From contig NZ_LZTA01000014.1 in NCBI RefSeq assembly GCF_001665875.1, positions 122,485 through 186,484 on the forward strand: DNA of 64,000 nt. Reading direction: 5' to 3'. Each line of letters starts with the position of its first letter. Positions within the stretch are counted from its first letter, which is position 1. The position numbers were made by a program, and so were the translations under genes. This DNA is from Mycobacterium sp. 852002-40037_SCH5390672. Lineage in GTDB: Bacteria; Actinomycetota; Actinomycetes; Mycobacteriales; Mycobacteriaceae. The notes beneath the pieces are model-generated. The model saw nothing but the letters and a program-made list of their open reading frames with translations, was not told where the DNA came from and did not search any database. Below are positions 7,639 to 15,814 of the stretch, piece by piece.

Positions 7639-9894
7639 ATGGCGCCGCGGGTGAAACTGACCAACGCCGAGAAGGTGCTGTATCCCGCCACCGGAACCAC
7701 CAAGAGCGAAATCTTCGACTATTACACGCGCATCGCGGAGGTGATGATCCCGCACATTGCCGGGCGTCCGGCAACGCGCAAGCGCTGGCCCAACGGCGTC
7801 GACGAAGAGTCCTTCTTCGAAAAGCAACTGGCCGCGTCGGCGCCCGACTGGTTGCCACGCGCCAGCGTGACCCATCGATCCGGAACGACGACGTATCCGA
7901 TCATCGACAGCCCCACCGGTTTGGCTTGGATCGCCCAACAGGCCGCGCTGGAGGTCCACGTGCCGCAGTGGCGCTTCGTCGCCGAATGGACGCGCAGCCG
8001 GGCCGAGGAACTGAAACCCGGTCCGGCGACTCGTCTGGTGTTCGATCTCGACCCGGGCGAAGGGGTCACCATGTCCCAACTGGCCGAGGTGGCGCACGCC
8101 GTCCGCGAACTGATCACCGGAATCGGGTTGACCACCTATCCGCTCACCAGCGGCAGTAAAGGGCTGCACCTCTACACGCCGCTTGCCGAGCCGGTGAGCA
8201 GTCAGGGCGCCACGGTGCTGGCCAAACGTGTTGCGCAACAGCTGGAAAAGACGATGCCCAAGCTGGTGACGGCGACCATGACCAAGAGCCTGCGGGCCGG
8301 AAAAATCTTCCTGGACTGGAGTCAGAACAACGGCTCCAAGACGACCATCGCGCCCTACTCACTGCGCGGACGTGAACACCCTACCGTCGCCGCCCCGCGC
8401 ACCTGGGAGGAACTCGACGACCCGGCGCTGCGCCAGTTGCGTTATGACGAAGTGCTGGAGCGGGTCGTCCGCGACGGCGATCTGCTGGCACCGCTGGACG
8501 AGGACGCGCCGGTCCCGGATCGGCTGACCAAATACCGCAGCATGCGCGACGCGGCGAAAACCCCCGAGCCGGTCCCGGCAGCGAAACCCGCTGTCGGGCA
8601 AGGTAACAGCTTCGTCATCCAGGAACACCATGCGCGCCGGCTGCATTACGACTTCCGCCTGGAACGAGACGGCGTCCTGGTGTCCTGGGCGGTACCGAAG
8701 AACCTTCCCGACACCACCTCGGTGAACCACCTGGCCGTCCACACCGAGGATCATCCGTTGGAATACGGCGGGTTTGAAGGCGTCATCCCCACAGGGGAGT
8801 ATGGCGCGGGGAAGGTGATCATCTGGGACTCCGGAACCTACGAGGCCGAGAAGTTCCTTGACGATGAGGTCATCGTCAATCTGCACGGCAGCAAGATCTC
8901 CGGACGTTATGCACTGATTCAAACCAACGGCAATCAGTGGCTGGCGCACCGGATGAAGGACCAGAAGGTTTTCGAGTTCGACACGATCGCTGCGATGCTG
9001 GCCACGCACGGTTCGGTGACGGCGTTGAAGGCGAGCCAATGGGCGTTCGAAGGCAAATGGGATGGCTACCGGCTCTTGATCGAGGCCGACCACGGTGCCC
9101 TGCGGGTACGGTCTCGTCGAGGCCGCGAGGTCACCCAGGAATACTCCGAATTACGCTCGCTGGCAACAAAGCTCGCTGAGCACCACGTGATCCTCGACGG
9201 TGAGGCCGTGGTTTTGGACGCCTCCGGTGTGCCCAACTTCCACGAGATGCAGAACCGCGGCCGAGGCTCGCGCGTCGAATTCTGGGCGTTCGATGTGCTC
9301 TACCTCGACGGCCGCTCGCTGCTGCGGGCCCGCTACCGGGACCGGCGAAAGGTGCTGGAAATGCTGGCCGCCGGCAGCGACCTCATCGTTCCCGAACTGC
9401 TGCCCGGAGACGGCGCGCAAGCGCTGGAGCACTCCGGCAAGCGCGGCTGGGAGGGCGTGATCGCCAAGCGGCACGACTCCACCTACCAGCCCGGTCGTCG
9501 CTCGTCGTCGTGGATCAAGGACAAGCACTGGAACACCCAGGAAGTCGTGATCGGCGGCTGGAAGGCCGGGGAAGGCGGACGTAGCAGCGGCATCGGCTCA
9601 CTGCTGATGGGCATCCCCACCGCCGACGGCCTGCACTTCGCGGGGCGCGTCGGCACCGGGTTCACCGAACGAGACCTGGCCAACTTGAAAAAGACACTGG
9701 CCCCGCTGCATACCGACGAATCCCCGTTCCACCCCCCGCTGCCCCGAGCCGAAGCCCGGGGCGTGACGTACGTGGAGCCGGTCCTGGTGGGAGAGGTGCG
9801 CTACAGCGAGTGGACCCCGGATAACCGGCTACGCCAATCGAGTTGGCGGGGACTGCGGCCGGACAAGGAAGCAAGTGAGGTGGTACGCGAGTGA
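7639..9894 (+). CDS. ligD: ATP-dependent DNA ligase LigD (polymerase, phosphoesterase, ligase)
   Basis: This is a 751-residue multifunctional end-joining enzyme with mycobacterial domain order. The primase-type polymerase domain covers about residues 1-290, with metal ligands in VFDLDPGEG. The 3'-phosphoesterase domain covers about 320-450 (HHARRLHYDFRLERDG). The ATP-dependent ligase domain fills the rest, with the adenylated lysine at about residue 473 in FEGKWDGYRLL. It fills, trims and seals ends held by Ku. The length fits the roughly 759 residues known for M. tuberculosis. The GTG start of the next gene overlaps its stop codon (GTGA), so the two are translationally coupled. Confidence 0.96.
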   Translation: MAPRVKLTNAEKVLYPATGTTKSEIFDYYTRIAEVMIPHIAGRPATRKRWPNGVDEESFFEKQLAASAPDWLPRASVTHRSGTTTYPIIDSPTGLAWIAQQAALEVHVPQWRFVAEWTRSRAEELKPGPATRLVFDLDPGEGVTMSQLAEVAHAVRELITGIGLTTYPLTSGSKGLHLYTPLAEPVSSQGATVLAKRVAQQLEKTMPKLVTATMTKSLRAGKIFLDWSQNNGSKTTIAPYSLRGREHPTVAAPRTWEELDDPALRQLRYDEVLERVVRDGDLLAPLDEDAPVPDRLTKYRSMRDAAKTPEPVPAAKPAVGQGNSFVIQEHHARRLHYDFRLERDGVLVSWAVPKNLPDTTSVNHLAVHTEDHPLEYGGFEGVIPTGEYGAGKVIIWDSGTYEAEKFLDDEVIVNLHGSKISGRYALIQTNGNQWLAHRMKDQKVFEFDTIAAMLATHGSVTALKASQWAFEGKWDGYRLLIEADHGALRVRSRRGREVTQEYSELRSLATKLAEHHVILDGEAVVLDASGVPNFHEMQNRGRGSRVEFWAFDVLYLDGRSLLRARYRDRRKVLEMLAAGSDLIVPELLPGDGAQALEHSGKRGWEGVIAKRHDSTYQPGRRSSSWIKDKHWNTQEVVIGGWKAGEGGRSSGIGSLLMGIPTADGLHFAGRVGTGFTERDLANLKKTLAPLHTDESPFHPPLPRAEARGVTYVEPVLVGEVRYSEWTPDNRLRQSSWRGLRPDKEASEVVRE

Positions 9895-11831
9895 AATGGG
9901 TTACCTACCAAGGTGATGACGGCGAGCGCGTCGGGGTCCTTTCCGGCGACACCATCTACGCGGTGGCGTCGGGAATCACGCTACTCGAGCTGATCGCGCG
10001 CGGCTCAGAGGAATTGCGGCAAGCAGGCGAGGAAGTGCAGCGCTCGCCGGCGGGGACCGTGCCGCTGGCCGACGTGCGATTGCTGGCGCCGATCCCGCGT
10101 CCGCCGTCGATCCGGGATTCCCTGTGTTTCCTGGACCACATGCGCAACTGTCAAGCCGCGCTGGGCGCCGGGCGGCTGCTGGCCGACACCTGGTATCGCA
10201 TCCCGGCGTTTTACTTCGCCTGTCCGGCAACCGTTTTGGGTCCCTACGACGATGCCGCGACCGCACCCGGAAGTGCTTGGCAGGACTTCGAATTGGAGAT
10301 CGCGGCGGTGATCGGAACCGGCGGGAAGGATCTCACCGTCGAGCAGGCCGAACAGGCGATCATCGGTTACACCATCTTCAATGACTGGTCCGCGCGTGAC
10401 CTGCAGCAGATGGAAAGCCAACTGGGGATCGGGCAGGGCAAGGGCAAAGACAGCGGGGTCACCCTGGGTCCATACCTGGTGACGCCCGACGAGCTCGAGC
10501 CGTACCGGCGCGACGGAAAGCTGGACCTGCACGTCACCGCCCTGGTCAACGACACCGTCATCGGTACCGGGTCGACGGCCCAAATGGACTGGACCTTCGG
10601 CGAGGTCATCTCCTACGCGTCGCGCGGCGTCACACTCAATCCCGGCGACGTCATCGGTTCCGGGACGGTGCCCACCTGCACACTGGTCGAGCACCTCAAT
10701 CCCGCGGCGCTGGAATCGTTTCCGGGCTGGCTGCACGACGGCGACGTCGTCACGCTCCAGGTTCAGGGCTTGGGGGAGACCCGGCAAACGGTCCGCGCGA
10801 GCGGTGCACCCCATGTGTTGGCCGCCCGGCCCAATCCCGCCGCCGCGCCCGCCGCGCAGCGGGTCAACCGGGCGCCCGCCCGGGTGCCCTACACCCGCGG
10901 GCTGCATCGGGTCGCCGACCGGGTGTGGGCATGGACGCTGCCGGATGGGGGCTACGGGTGGAGCAACGCCGGACTGATCGCCGGGCAGGGAGCCTCGCTG
11001 CTGGTGGACACCCTGTTCGACCTCGCCCTGACCCGCGAAATGCTCACCGCGATGCGGCCCATCACCGAGTCAGCGCCGATCAGCGACGCGGTGATCACCC
11101 ATTCCAATGGCGACCACACCCACGGCAATCAACTGCTCGACGCGTCGGTTCGCATCATCGCCGCGCACGGCACCGCCGAGGAGATCGAGCACGGCATGGC
11201 CCCCGAGATGCTGGCCATGGCGCAAACCGCCAACCTCGGACCCGTGGCGACCCCGTACACGCGAGAACGGTTCGGGCACTTCGACTTCAGCAACATCACG
11301 CTGCGCAACGCCGACCAGACCTTTGAGCGCGAGCTGTGCGTCGAGGTGGGTGGACGGCGGATCGATGTGTTGAATCTGGGGCCCGCGCACACCGCCGCAG
11401 ACTCGGTGGTGCACGTGCCCGACGCGGGGGTGTTGTTCGGCGGTGACCTGTTGTTCATCGGGTGCACACCCATCGTGTGGGCGGGCCCGATCGCCAACTG
11501 GGTGGCTGCGTGCGACGCGATGATCGCGCTGGACGCACCGACGGTGGTCCCCGGCCACGGCCCGGTCACCGACCCGGATGGAATCCGTGCGGTGCGTGGC
11601 TATCTCGTGCACGTCGCCGAACAGGCCGAGGCCGCCTACCGGCGGGGCGTGTCGTGGGCCGAGGCCGCCGACACCATCGACCTCGGCGAGTACGGCACCT
11701 GGCTGGACGCCGAGCGCGTCGTCGTCAACGTCTATCAGCGATATCGTGAACTCGATCCGCAGACACCGCAATTGGAGGTCATGTCCTTGCTGGTCATGCA
11801 GGCGGAATGGCTGGCCAAACGGTCCTCGTGA
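9891..11831 (+). CDS. fusion of fumarylacetoacetate hydrolase-like and metallo-beta-lactamase-fold domains
   Basis: This 646-residue protein fuses two enzyme domains. Residues about 1-290 are a FAH/2-hydroxyhepta-2,4-diene-dioate isomerase-type domain, with acidic metal-ligand blocks in DFELEIAAVIG and NDWSARDLQ. Residues about 330-640 are a metallo-beta-lactamase fold, with HSNGDH at 404-409, a second histidine in GPAHTAADS, and VVPGHGP. The first motif has Asn where the canonical HxHxDH has its second His, so metal binding may differ. The architecture and size match M. tuberculosis Rv0939. The GTG start overlaps the ligD stop. The substrate is unknown; aromatic or polyketide-like ring metabolism is only a guess. 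Confidence 0.85.
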   Translation: MKWVTYQGDDGERVGVLSGDTIYAVASGITLLELIARGSEELRQAGEEVQRSPAGTVPLADVRLLAPIPRPPSIRDSLCFLDHMRNCQAALGAGRLLADTWYRIPAFYFACPATVLGPYDDAATAPGSAWQDFELEIAAVIGTGGKDLTVEQAEQAIIGYTIFNDWSARDLQQMESQLGIGQGKGKDSGVTLGPYLVTPDELEPYRRDGKLDLHVTALVNDTVIGTGSTAQMDWTFGEVISYASRGVTLNPGDVIGSGTVPTCTLVEHLNPAALESFPGWLHDGDVVTLQVQGLGETRQTVRASGAPHVLAARPNPAAAPAAQRVNRAPARVPYTRGLHRVADRVWAWTLPDGGYGWSNAGLIAGQGASLLVDTLFDLALTREMLTAMRPITESAPISDAVITHSNGDHTHGNQLLDASVRIIAAHGTAEEIEHGMAPEMLAMAQTANLGPVATPYTRERFGHFDFSNITLRNADQTFERELCVEVGGRRIDVLNLGPAHTAADSVVHVPDAGVLFGGDLLFIGCTPIVWAGPIANWVAACDAMIALDAPTVVPGHGPVTDPDGIRAVRGYLVHVAEQAEAAYRRGVSWAEAADTIDLGEYGTWLDAERVVVNVYQRYRELDPQTPQLEVMSLLVMQAEWLAKRSS

Positions 11832-11912
11832 TTGATTGCACCGGCAGTCCGCGCGGCGAGTGTGGACCCTACGCACGGCTAAGGCAATCAACGTGGTCCA
11901 TAGGCTCGTCGA

Positions 11913-12830
11913 CTAAAGACGCACCGCCCTGACAAAGCTGATCGTGGTGGCGGGAACCTGCTGCTCGGCGGGCCCCAATTCCGGCAGGCCCGCGGCGGAA
12001 AACAGGTCGGTGAGCCGAAATGTGGTGGTATCCCACCCGTTTCCCGCCAGGTGAGCGGCGACGTCGGTGTGCTCGCCCGGGTAGGCCAAGCCGGCGATGT
12101 CCAGATCGAGCCCTTGCCGTCGCCATCCCTCGGTCATGAGCCGGGCCTGTTCCTGCCCCTCTGGCGTTGTCGGGGCGAGGGTCCCGAAATCCGCGGCGAA
12201 CCGGCTGCCCTCGCTGGACAACGGAATGATGGCGTCCAGCAACCGAACTTCGGCCTCGGGCGGAAGGAATCCGATCAGCACCCCCTCCGCGAGCCACGCC
12301 GTCGGCTGAGCCGGGTCAAAACCCGCCGCCTGCAATGCCGCCGGCCAGTCCTCGCGCAAATCGATACCCACGGTGCGCAGTTCGGCGGTGGGTGCCGCGC
12401 CGATCTCGGCCAGCGTCGCCATCTTGAACGCGATCACCTCCGGCTGATCGATCTCGTACACGGTCGTCCCGACCGGCCACCGCAGCCGGAAGGCCCGCGA
12501 ATCCAGGCCCGATGCCACGATCACGACCTGGCGCAGCCCGGCCTGGCCGGCCGCGGCGAAATAGTCGTCGTAAAAGCGGGCCCGGGCGGCGAACGTGTCG
12601 ACCATTCGCGAAAAAGCAACGCCCTTCTCGACATCTGCCGAATCGAGTTCGCCGGTCGCCAGTTTCGTGAAGACGTCCAGCCCGACGGCACGTACCAGCG
12701 GCTCGGCGAAATCATCGGTGATGACCGGCTGTGGACGTTTGGTGGCGGCCGCGCGGGCCGCGGCCACCATGGTGGCGGTGGCGCCCACGCTGTTGGCCAG
12801 GTCCCAGCTGTCACCTTCGGTTCGTGCCAT
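11913..12830 (-). CDS. SAM-dependent methyltransferase, TIGR00027 family
   Basis: This 305-residue protein belongs to the large mycobacterial family of putative S-adenosylmethionine methyltransferases (LCMT-like). The N-terminus [19 protein letters not shown] and the SAM-binding block [14 protein letters not shown] are diagnostic. Later blocks YEIDQPEVI and [13 protein letters not shown] also fit. The start has AGGAG 6 nt upstream. It is divergent from the crotonase gene, with 76 bp between them. The methyl acceptor is not known for this family. Confidence 0.85.
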   Translation of the reverse strand: MARTEGDSWDLANSVGATATMVAAARAAATKRPQPVITDDFAEPLVRAVGLDVFTKLATGELDSADVEKGVAFSRMVDTFAARARFYDDYFAAAGQAGLRQVVIVASGLDSRAFRLRWPVGTTVYEIDQPEVIAFKMATLAEIGAAPTAELRTVGIDLREDWPAALQAAGFDPAQPTAWLAEGVLIGFLPPEAEVRLLDAIIPLSSEGSRFAADFGTLAPTTPEGQEQARLMTEGWRRQGLDLDIAGLAYPGEHTDVAAHLAGNGWDTTTFRLTDLFSAAGLPELGPAEQQVPATTISFVRAVRL

Positions 12831-12906
12831 GGCTTCTCCTTTGATGTGGTGGCAAAACCACGGTATGCCTCATCGGTAAACAGCCCACGTCGCCTACGGT
12901 TCCCCT

Positions 12907-13713
12907 ATGCCTGCAGTGACACTGGAAGCTCTCGAAGACAACATCGCCTGCGTCACCCTGAACCGGCCGCAGCGCCTCAATGCCATCGATGGGTCGTTGA
13001 TCGACGGCGTCGACGAGGCCCTCGACGTGCTGGACACCGGTGAGTTCAGGGTGGCGATCCTGACCGGCGCCGGGCGCGGATTCTGCGCCGGCGCCGATTT
13101 GAGCGGCACCGGCCAGCCGTGGACGCAGAACAAGCCGACCACACCGGCGTTCAAGGTCAACTACGACGCGCAGGTCCGGTTGGCCAACCTGTACACCCGG
13201 ATCTACGAGATGGACATTCCGGTGATCGGCGCGGTGAATGGTGTCGCCGTCGGTGGTGGCTTGGCGTTCTCGTTGGTCTGCGATATCCGGGTCGCCTCCG
13301 AGCAGGCGCGGTTCGGGTCGGTGTTCATCAAGGCGGGGTTCTCGTCAATGGACATGGGCACCAGCTATCTGCTGCCGAAGATCGTCGGCGCCGGGGTGGC
13401 CCGCGAACTCATGCTCACCGGTCGCATCATCGACGCGGCCGAGGCCTACCGCATCAAGCTGGTACACGAGGTCGTCGCCCCCGATGAGCTGATGCCCGCC
13501 GCGCTCACGTTGGCCCGCTCGATCGCCGAGAACAATGCTTACGGTGTGTGGCAGACCAAGATTGGGCTCAACGCCGCGCTGGACGCGCCCAGCCTGCGCC
13601 ATGCCATCGAGATCGAGAACCGCACCCAGATTCTCAGCGGTTTCACGAGCAATCCGGTAGAGGCCGCCATGGCGCACCGGGAAAAGCGCGCTCCGAAATG
13701 GGATGTGCTGTAG
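12907..13713 (+). CDS. enoyl-CoA hydratase/isomerase family protein
   Basis: This is a 268-residue crotonase-fold protein. The oxyanion-hole segments are RGFCAGADLSG and GAVNGVAVGGGLAF. The two glutamates that act as acid and base in rat mitochondrial hydratase appear to be replaced: GGGLAF where GGGCEL is usual, and FGSVFIKAG where FGQPEILLG is usual. A plain hydratase role is therefore uncertain, and an isomerase or CoA hydrolase activity is possible. There is no clear Shine-Dalgarno. It is convergent with the F420 oxidoreductase, with only 2 nt between stop codons. Confidence 0.85.
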   Translation: MPAVTLEALEDNIACVTLNRPQRLNAIDGSLIDGVDEALDVLDTGEFRVAILTGAGRGFCAGADLSGTGQPWTQNKPTTPAFKVNYDAQVRLANLYTRIYEMDIPVIGAVNGVAVGGGLAFSLVCDIRVASEQARFGSVFIKAGFSSMDMGTSYLLPKIVGAGVARELMLTGRIIDAAEAYRIKLVHEVVAPDELMPAALTLARSIAENNAYGVWQTKIGLNAALDAPSLRHAIEIENRTQILSGFTSNPVEAAMAHREKRAPKWDVL

Positions 13714-13715
13714 CG

Positions 13716-14582
13716 CTAGAGTTTCGCGATAACGTTCTCGGCGAACATCTCCAGATTGCGGATCTTGCTGTCCAGCGGCTCGGCGTCGTTGCCCTTGATA
13801 TAGGGGATGCGGAAGCCGACGATGACATCGGTGACGCCCTTGTCCTCGAGCCGTTTGATGCCGTCCGCGGTGTACGCGTCGGCCGAGATGACGTGAATCT
13901 CGAACGGCCCCGTCTTACCGGCTTCTTCGCGGAACTTCTTGAGCTTGGCCAACAGGTGGTCGAGTTCCTCGGAGTCCCCGCCGCCATGCATCCAGCCGTC
14001 CAGGCGCGCCGCACGCCGCAGGGCCGCATCGGCGTGCCCGCCGATCAGAATCGGGACGGGCTTGGTGGGCGCGGGTGTCATTTTCGTCTTGGGAATGTCG
14101 TAGAACTCGCCGTGGAATTCGAAGTAGTCGCCGGTGGTGAGGCCCTGGATGATCTCGATGCATTCGTCCATCCGCTTGCCGCGCCTGGCGAACGGGACAC
14201 CCAGCAGCTCGTAGTCCTCGGGCCACGGGCTGGTGCCGACGCCGAAACCCACTCGGTTGTCGGTCATCGCGGCCAGCGACCCGATCTGCTTGGCCACCAA
14301 CGCCGGTGGCCGAATGGGCAGCTTGAGCACGAAGAAGTTGAACCGCAGTTTGGAGGTCACCGCGCCCAATGCCGATGTCAGCACGAAGGTTTCGATGAAC
14401 TCCTTGCCGTCCAGGAATTCGCGGTCGCCGTCCGGGGTGTAGGGATACGTCGAGTCGGATTCGTAGGGATAGGCGATGCTGTCGGCGATCGTCATGGCGT
14501 CGTAGCCGGCCGCCTCGGCTGCCTTGGCCAGCGGGATGTAGTACCTAAAGTCCGTCATCGCCTCTGCGTAGGTAAACCGCAC
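13716..14582 (-). CDS. F420-dependent LLM-class oxidoreductase (Rv0940c-like)
   Basis: This is a 288-residue luciferase-like monooxygenase-fold enzyme, most likely F420-dependent. Typical blocks are GFGVGTSPWPEDYELLGVPF and VPILIGGHADAALRRAARL, then DGWMHGG. I chose the GTG at 14582 because AGGAAGG sits 8 nt upstream and the length then equals Rv0940c as I remember it. The longer ATG start would place the KstR-like box inside the gene. That box lies 36-50 nt upstream of the GTG, which points to control by the cholesterol repressor KstR and a role in sterol or lipid breakdown. Confidence 0.88.
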   Translation of the reverse strand: MRFTYAEAMTDFRYYIPLAKAAEAAGYDAMTIADSIAYPYESDSTYPYTPDGDREFLDGKEFIETFVLTSALGAVTSKLRFNFFVLKLPIRPPALVAKQIGSLAAMTDNRVGFGVGTSPWPEDYELLGVPFARRGKRMDECIEIIQGLTTGDYFEFHGEFYDIPKTKMTPAPTKPVPILIGGHADAALRRAARLDGWMHGGGDSEELDHLLAKLKKFREEAGKTGPFEIHVISADAYTADGIKRLEDKGVTDVIVGFRIPYIKGNDAEPLDSKIRNLEMFAENVIAKL

Positions 14583-14618
14583 GTCATCTGCCTTCCTGGA
14601 GGGGTCGTCCCTCGACAT

Positions 14619-14632
14619 TAGAACGTGTTCTA
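14619..14632. promoter_or_regulatory. KstR operator-like box
   Basis: TAGAACGTGTTCTA is a perfect 6-2-6 inverted repeat. It matches the published KstR consensus TnnAACnnGTTnnA at every fixed base. It lies 37 nt upstream of the GTG of the F420-type oxidoreductase on the minus strand. An identical 14-mer precedes the second LLM-class gene at 31992. Confidence 0.85.
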
Positions 14633-14696
14633 GTTTCAGCACAACCGGCAGCTGGGCGCGACGAAACCTGGATGGGCGAGCGGGGCTGGTTTCGAA

Positions 14697-15485
14697 CTAG
14701 AGCTGGTTCTCGGGACCGATGACCGCCCACACCGTCTTTCCGGACGAGGTGGGCGTGCTGCCCCACGCGCGCGACAATGCGTCGACGATCGCCAGTCCGG
14801 ACACGTCGATGCCCTTCGGCGGCGACGGCAGTCGCAGCGCGGGTGTGTTGCTGGCGTCGGACACCGCGATGGTCGCGGTGGTGCCTTGGGCTTCGATCCG
14901 CACCACCGGAACGCTGGCGGTGTGTTCCAGCACGTTCTCGACGAACACGTTGACGACGACCAATGCCACCGGAATGAGCTTGGATTGCGACCACGTGGTG
15001 AGCCATTCGCGGACCATGCGCCGCGACTCGCGCAGGCTGGTCAGGTCGGCGGGCAGCTGGACATCGGCGCGGCGCACCGGGCGACGGCTGTTCTGGCCGA
15101 GCGCCTTGATCGCTGCTTTTTCGCTCGAATACACCGGCATGAAGTGGGTGACACCGCTACTGCTGATCGCTTCGCGGGTCGCCCGGTTGGTGCAGACCAA
15201 CGCGATCGGGATGTGGGGAGCGCTGCCAACCTGCCAGTACGCGCCCATGAAGGTCGACCATGCCGAGTCGGTGTGCATCTTGAGCCCGGAGACGTTGACG
15301 ATCACGGCGGCGGCGTCGTCCAGCGTGGCCTGAAGAATGCGCTCGCGAAGGGTGATGGAGTGGGCGGTATCAAGTTCACCGTCGACGGTCAGGACGGCTA
15401 CCTTGTCATCGGTCCGCATCGCAACGGCCACCGGGCTCATCCCAGTTCGGTCCTGGCGTCCGGTTCCATTTACCGCTCCTCGCAT
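14697..15485 (-). CDS. STAS domain fused to anti-sigma-type HATPase (Rv0941c-like)
   Basis: This 262-residue protein joins two partner-switching modules. Residues about 20-125 are a STAS (anti-anti-sigma) domain, with the phospho-acceptor region near DSAWSTFMGAY. Residues about 135-260 are a GHKL/RsbW-type ATPase domain, with an N-box like NVFVENVLEHT and the nucleotide-lid segment SDASNTPA. Normally the antagonist and the kinase are separate proteins. The start is uncertain: the ATG at 15485 has no good ribosome site, and the ATG at 15440 would give 247 residues. No sigma-factor gene is adjacent. A regulatory role in stress signalling is inferred from the domains. Confidence 0.75.
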   Translation of the reverse strand: MRGAVNGTGRQDRTGMSPVAVAMRTDDKVAVLTVDGELDTAHSITLRERILQATLDDAAAVIVNVSGLKMHTDSAWSTFMGAYWQVGSAPHIPIALVCTNRATREAISSSGVTHFMPVYSSEKAAIKALGQNSRRPVRRADVQLPADLTSLRESRRMVREWLTTWSQSKLIPVALVVVNVFVENVLEHTASVPVVRIEAQGTTATIAVSDASNTPALRLPSPPKGIDVSGLAIVDALSRAWGSTPTSSGKTVWAVIGPENQL

Positions 15486-15814
15486 TCTGCCGGGCCGATT
15501 GCTTGAGTATCCGCTCTCAGCGGCAAAAGTCTACTTCGCAAACCGTCGGCTTCAATGCAGCCGCAAGCCGCAGGCTGAGATCGGGCTGTCCCGAACCTAT
15601 GCCGCAAGCCCGTAGCAGAAGCATCATGTGCTCCCCTCCCCACCCGTCGGGGCGTCGATTCACCGCACCCCGCCGCGCTGTGGAGTCCATCACCCGGCAC
15701 GCGCTTGCATCGGGATTACCACGCGGCGTGCGTCGCCAAACTTTTCGGTATGTTCGCCCGGCGGTGTTAACCAGCGCAAAGGCGGCGACGCCGCGCCGCG
15801 GTGCACATATCGGC
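15486..15814. other. 329-bp gap between the STAS-HATPase and monooxygenase genes
   Basis: No gene with coding character is seen on either strand here. The short frames lack ribosome sites and recognisable domains. The right-hand part lies just downstream of the monooxygenase stop, and the left-hand part must carry the promoter of the STAS-HATPase gene. I see no convincing promoter, terminator or repeat. Confidence 0.5.

Noticed and set aside
11832..11891. Inverted TTGATTGC / GCAATCAA pair between convergent genes
   Set aside because: The 44-nt loop and 8-bp AT-rich stem are too weak to call a terminator.
14694..14709. Imperfect inverted repeat GAACTAG-AG-CTGGTTC at the end of the STAS-HATPase gene
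   Set aside because: It overlaps coding sequence and the stop codon, has too small a loop for a hairpin, and does not match the KstR consensus.
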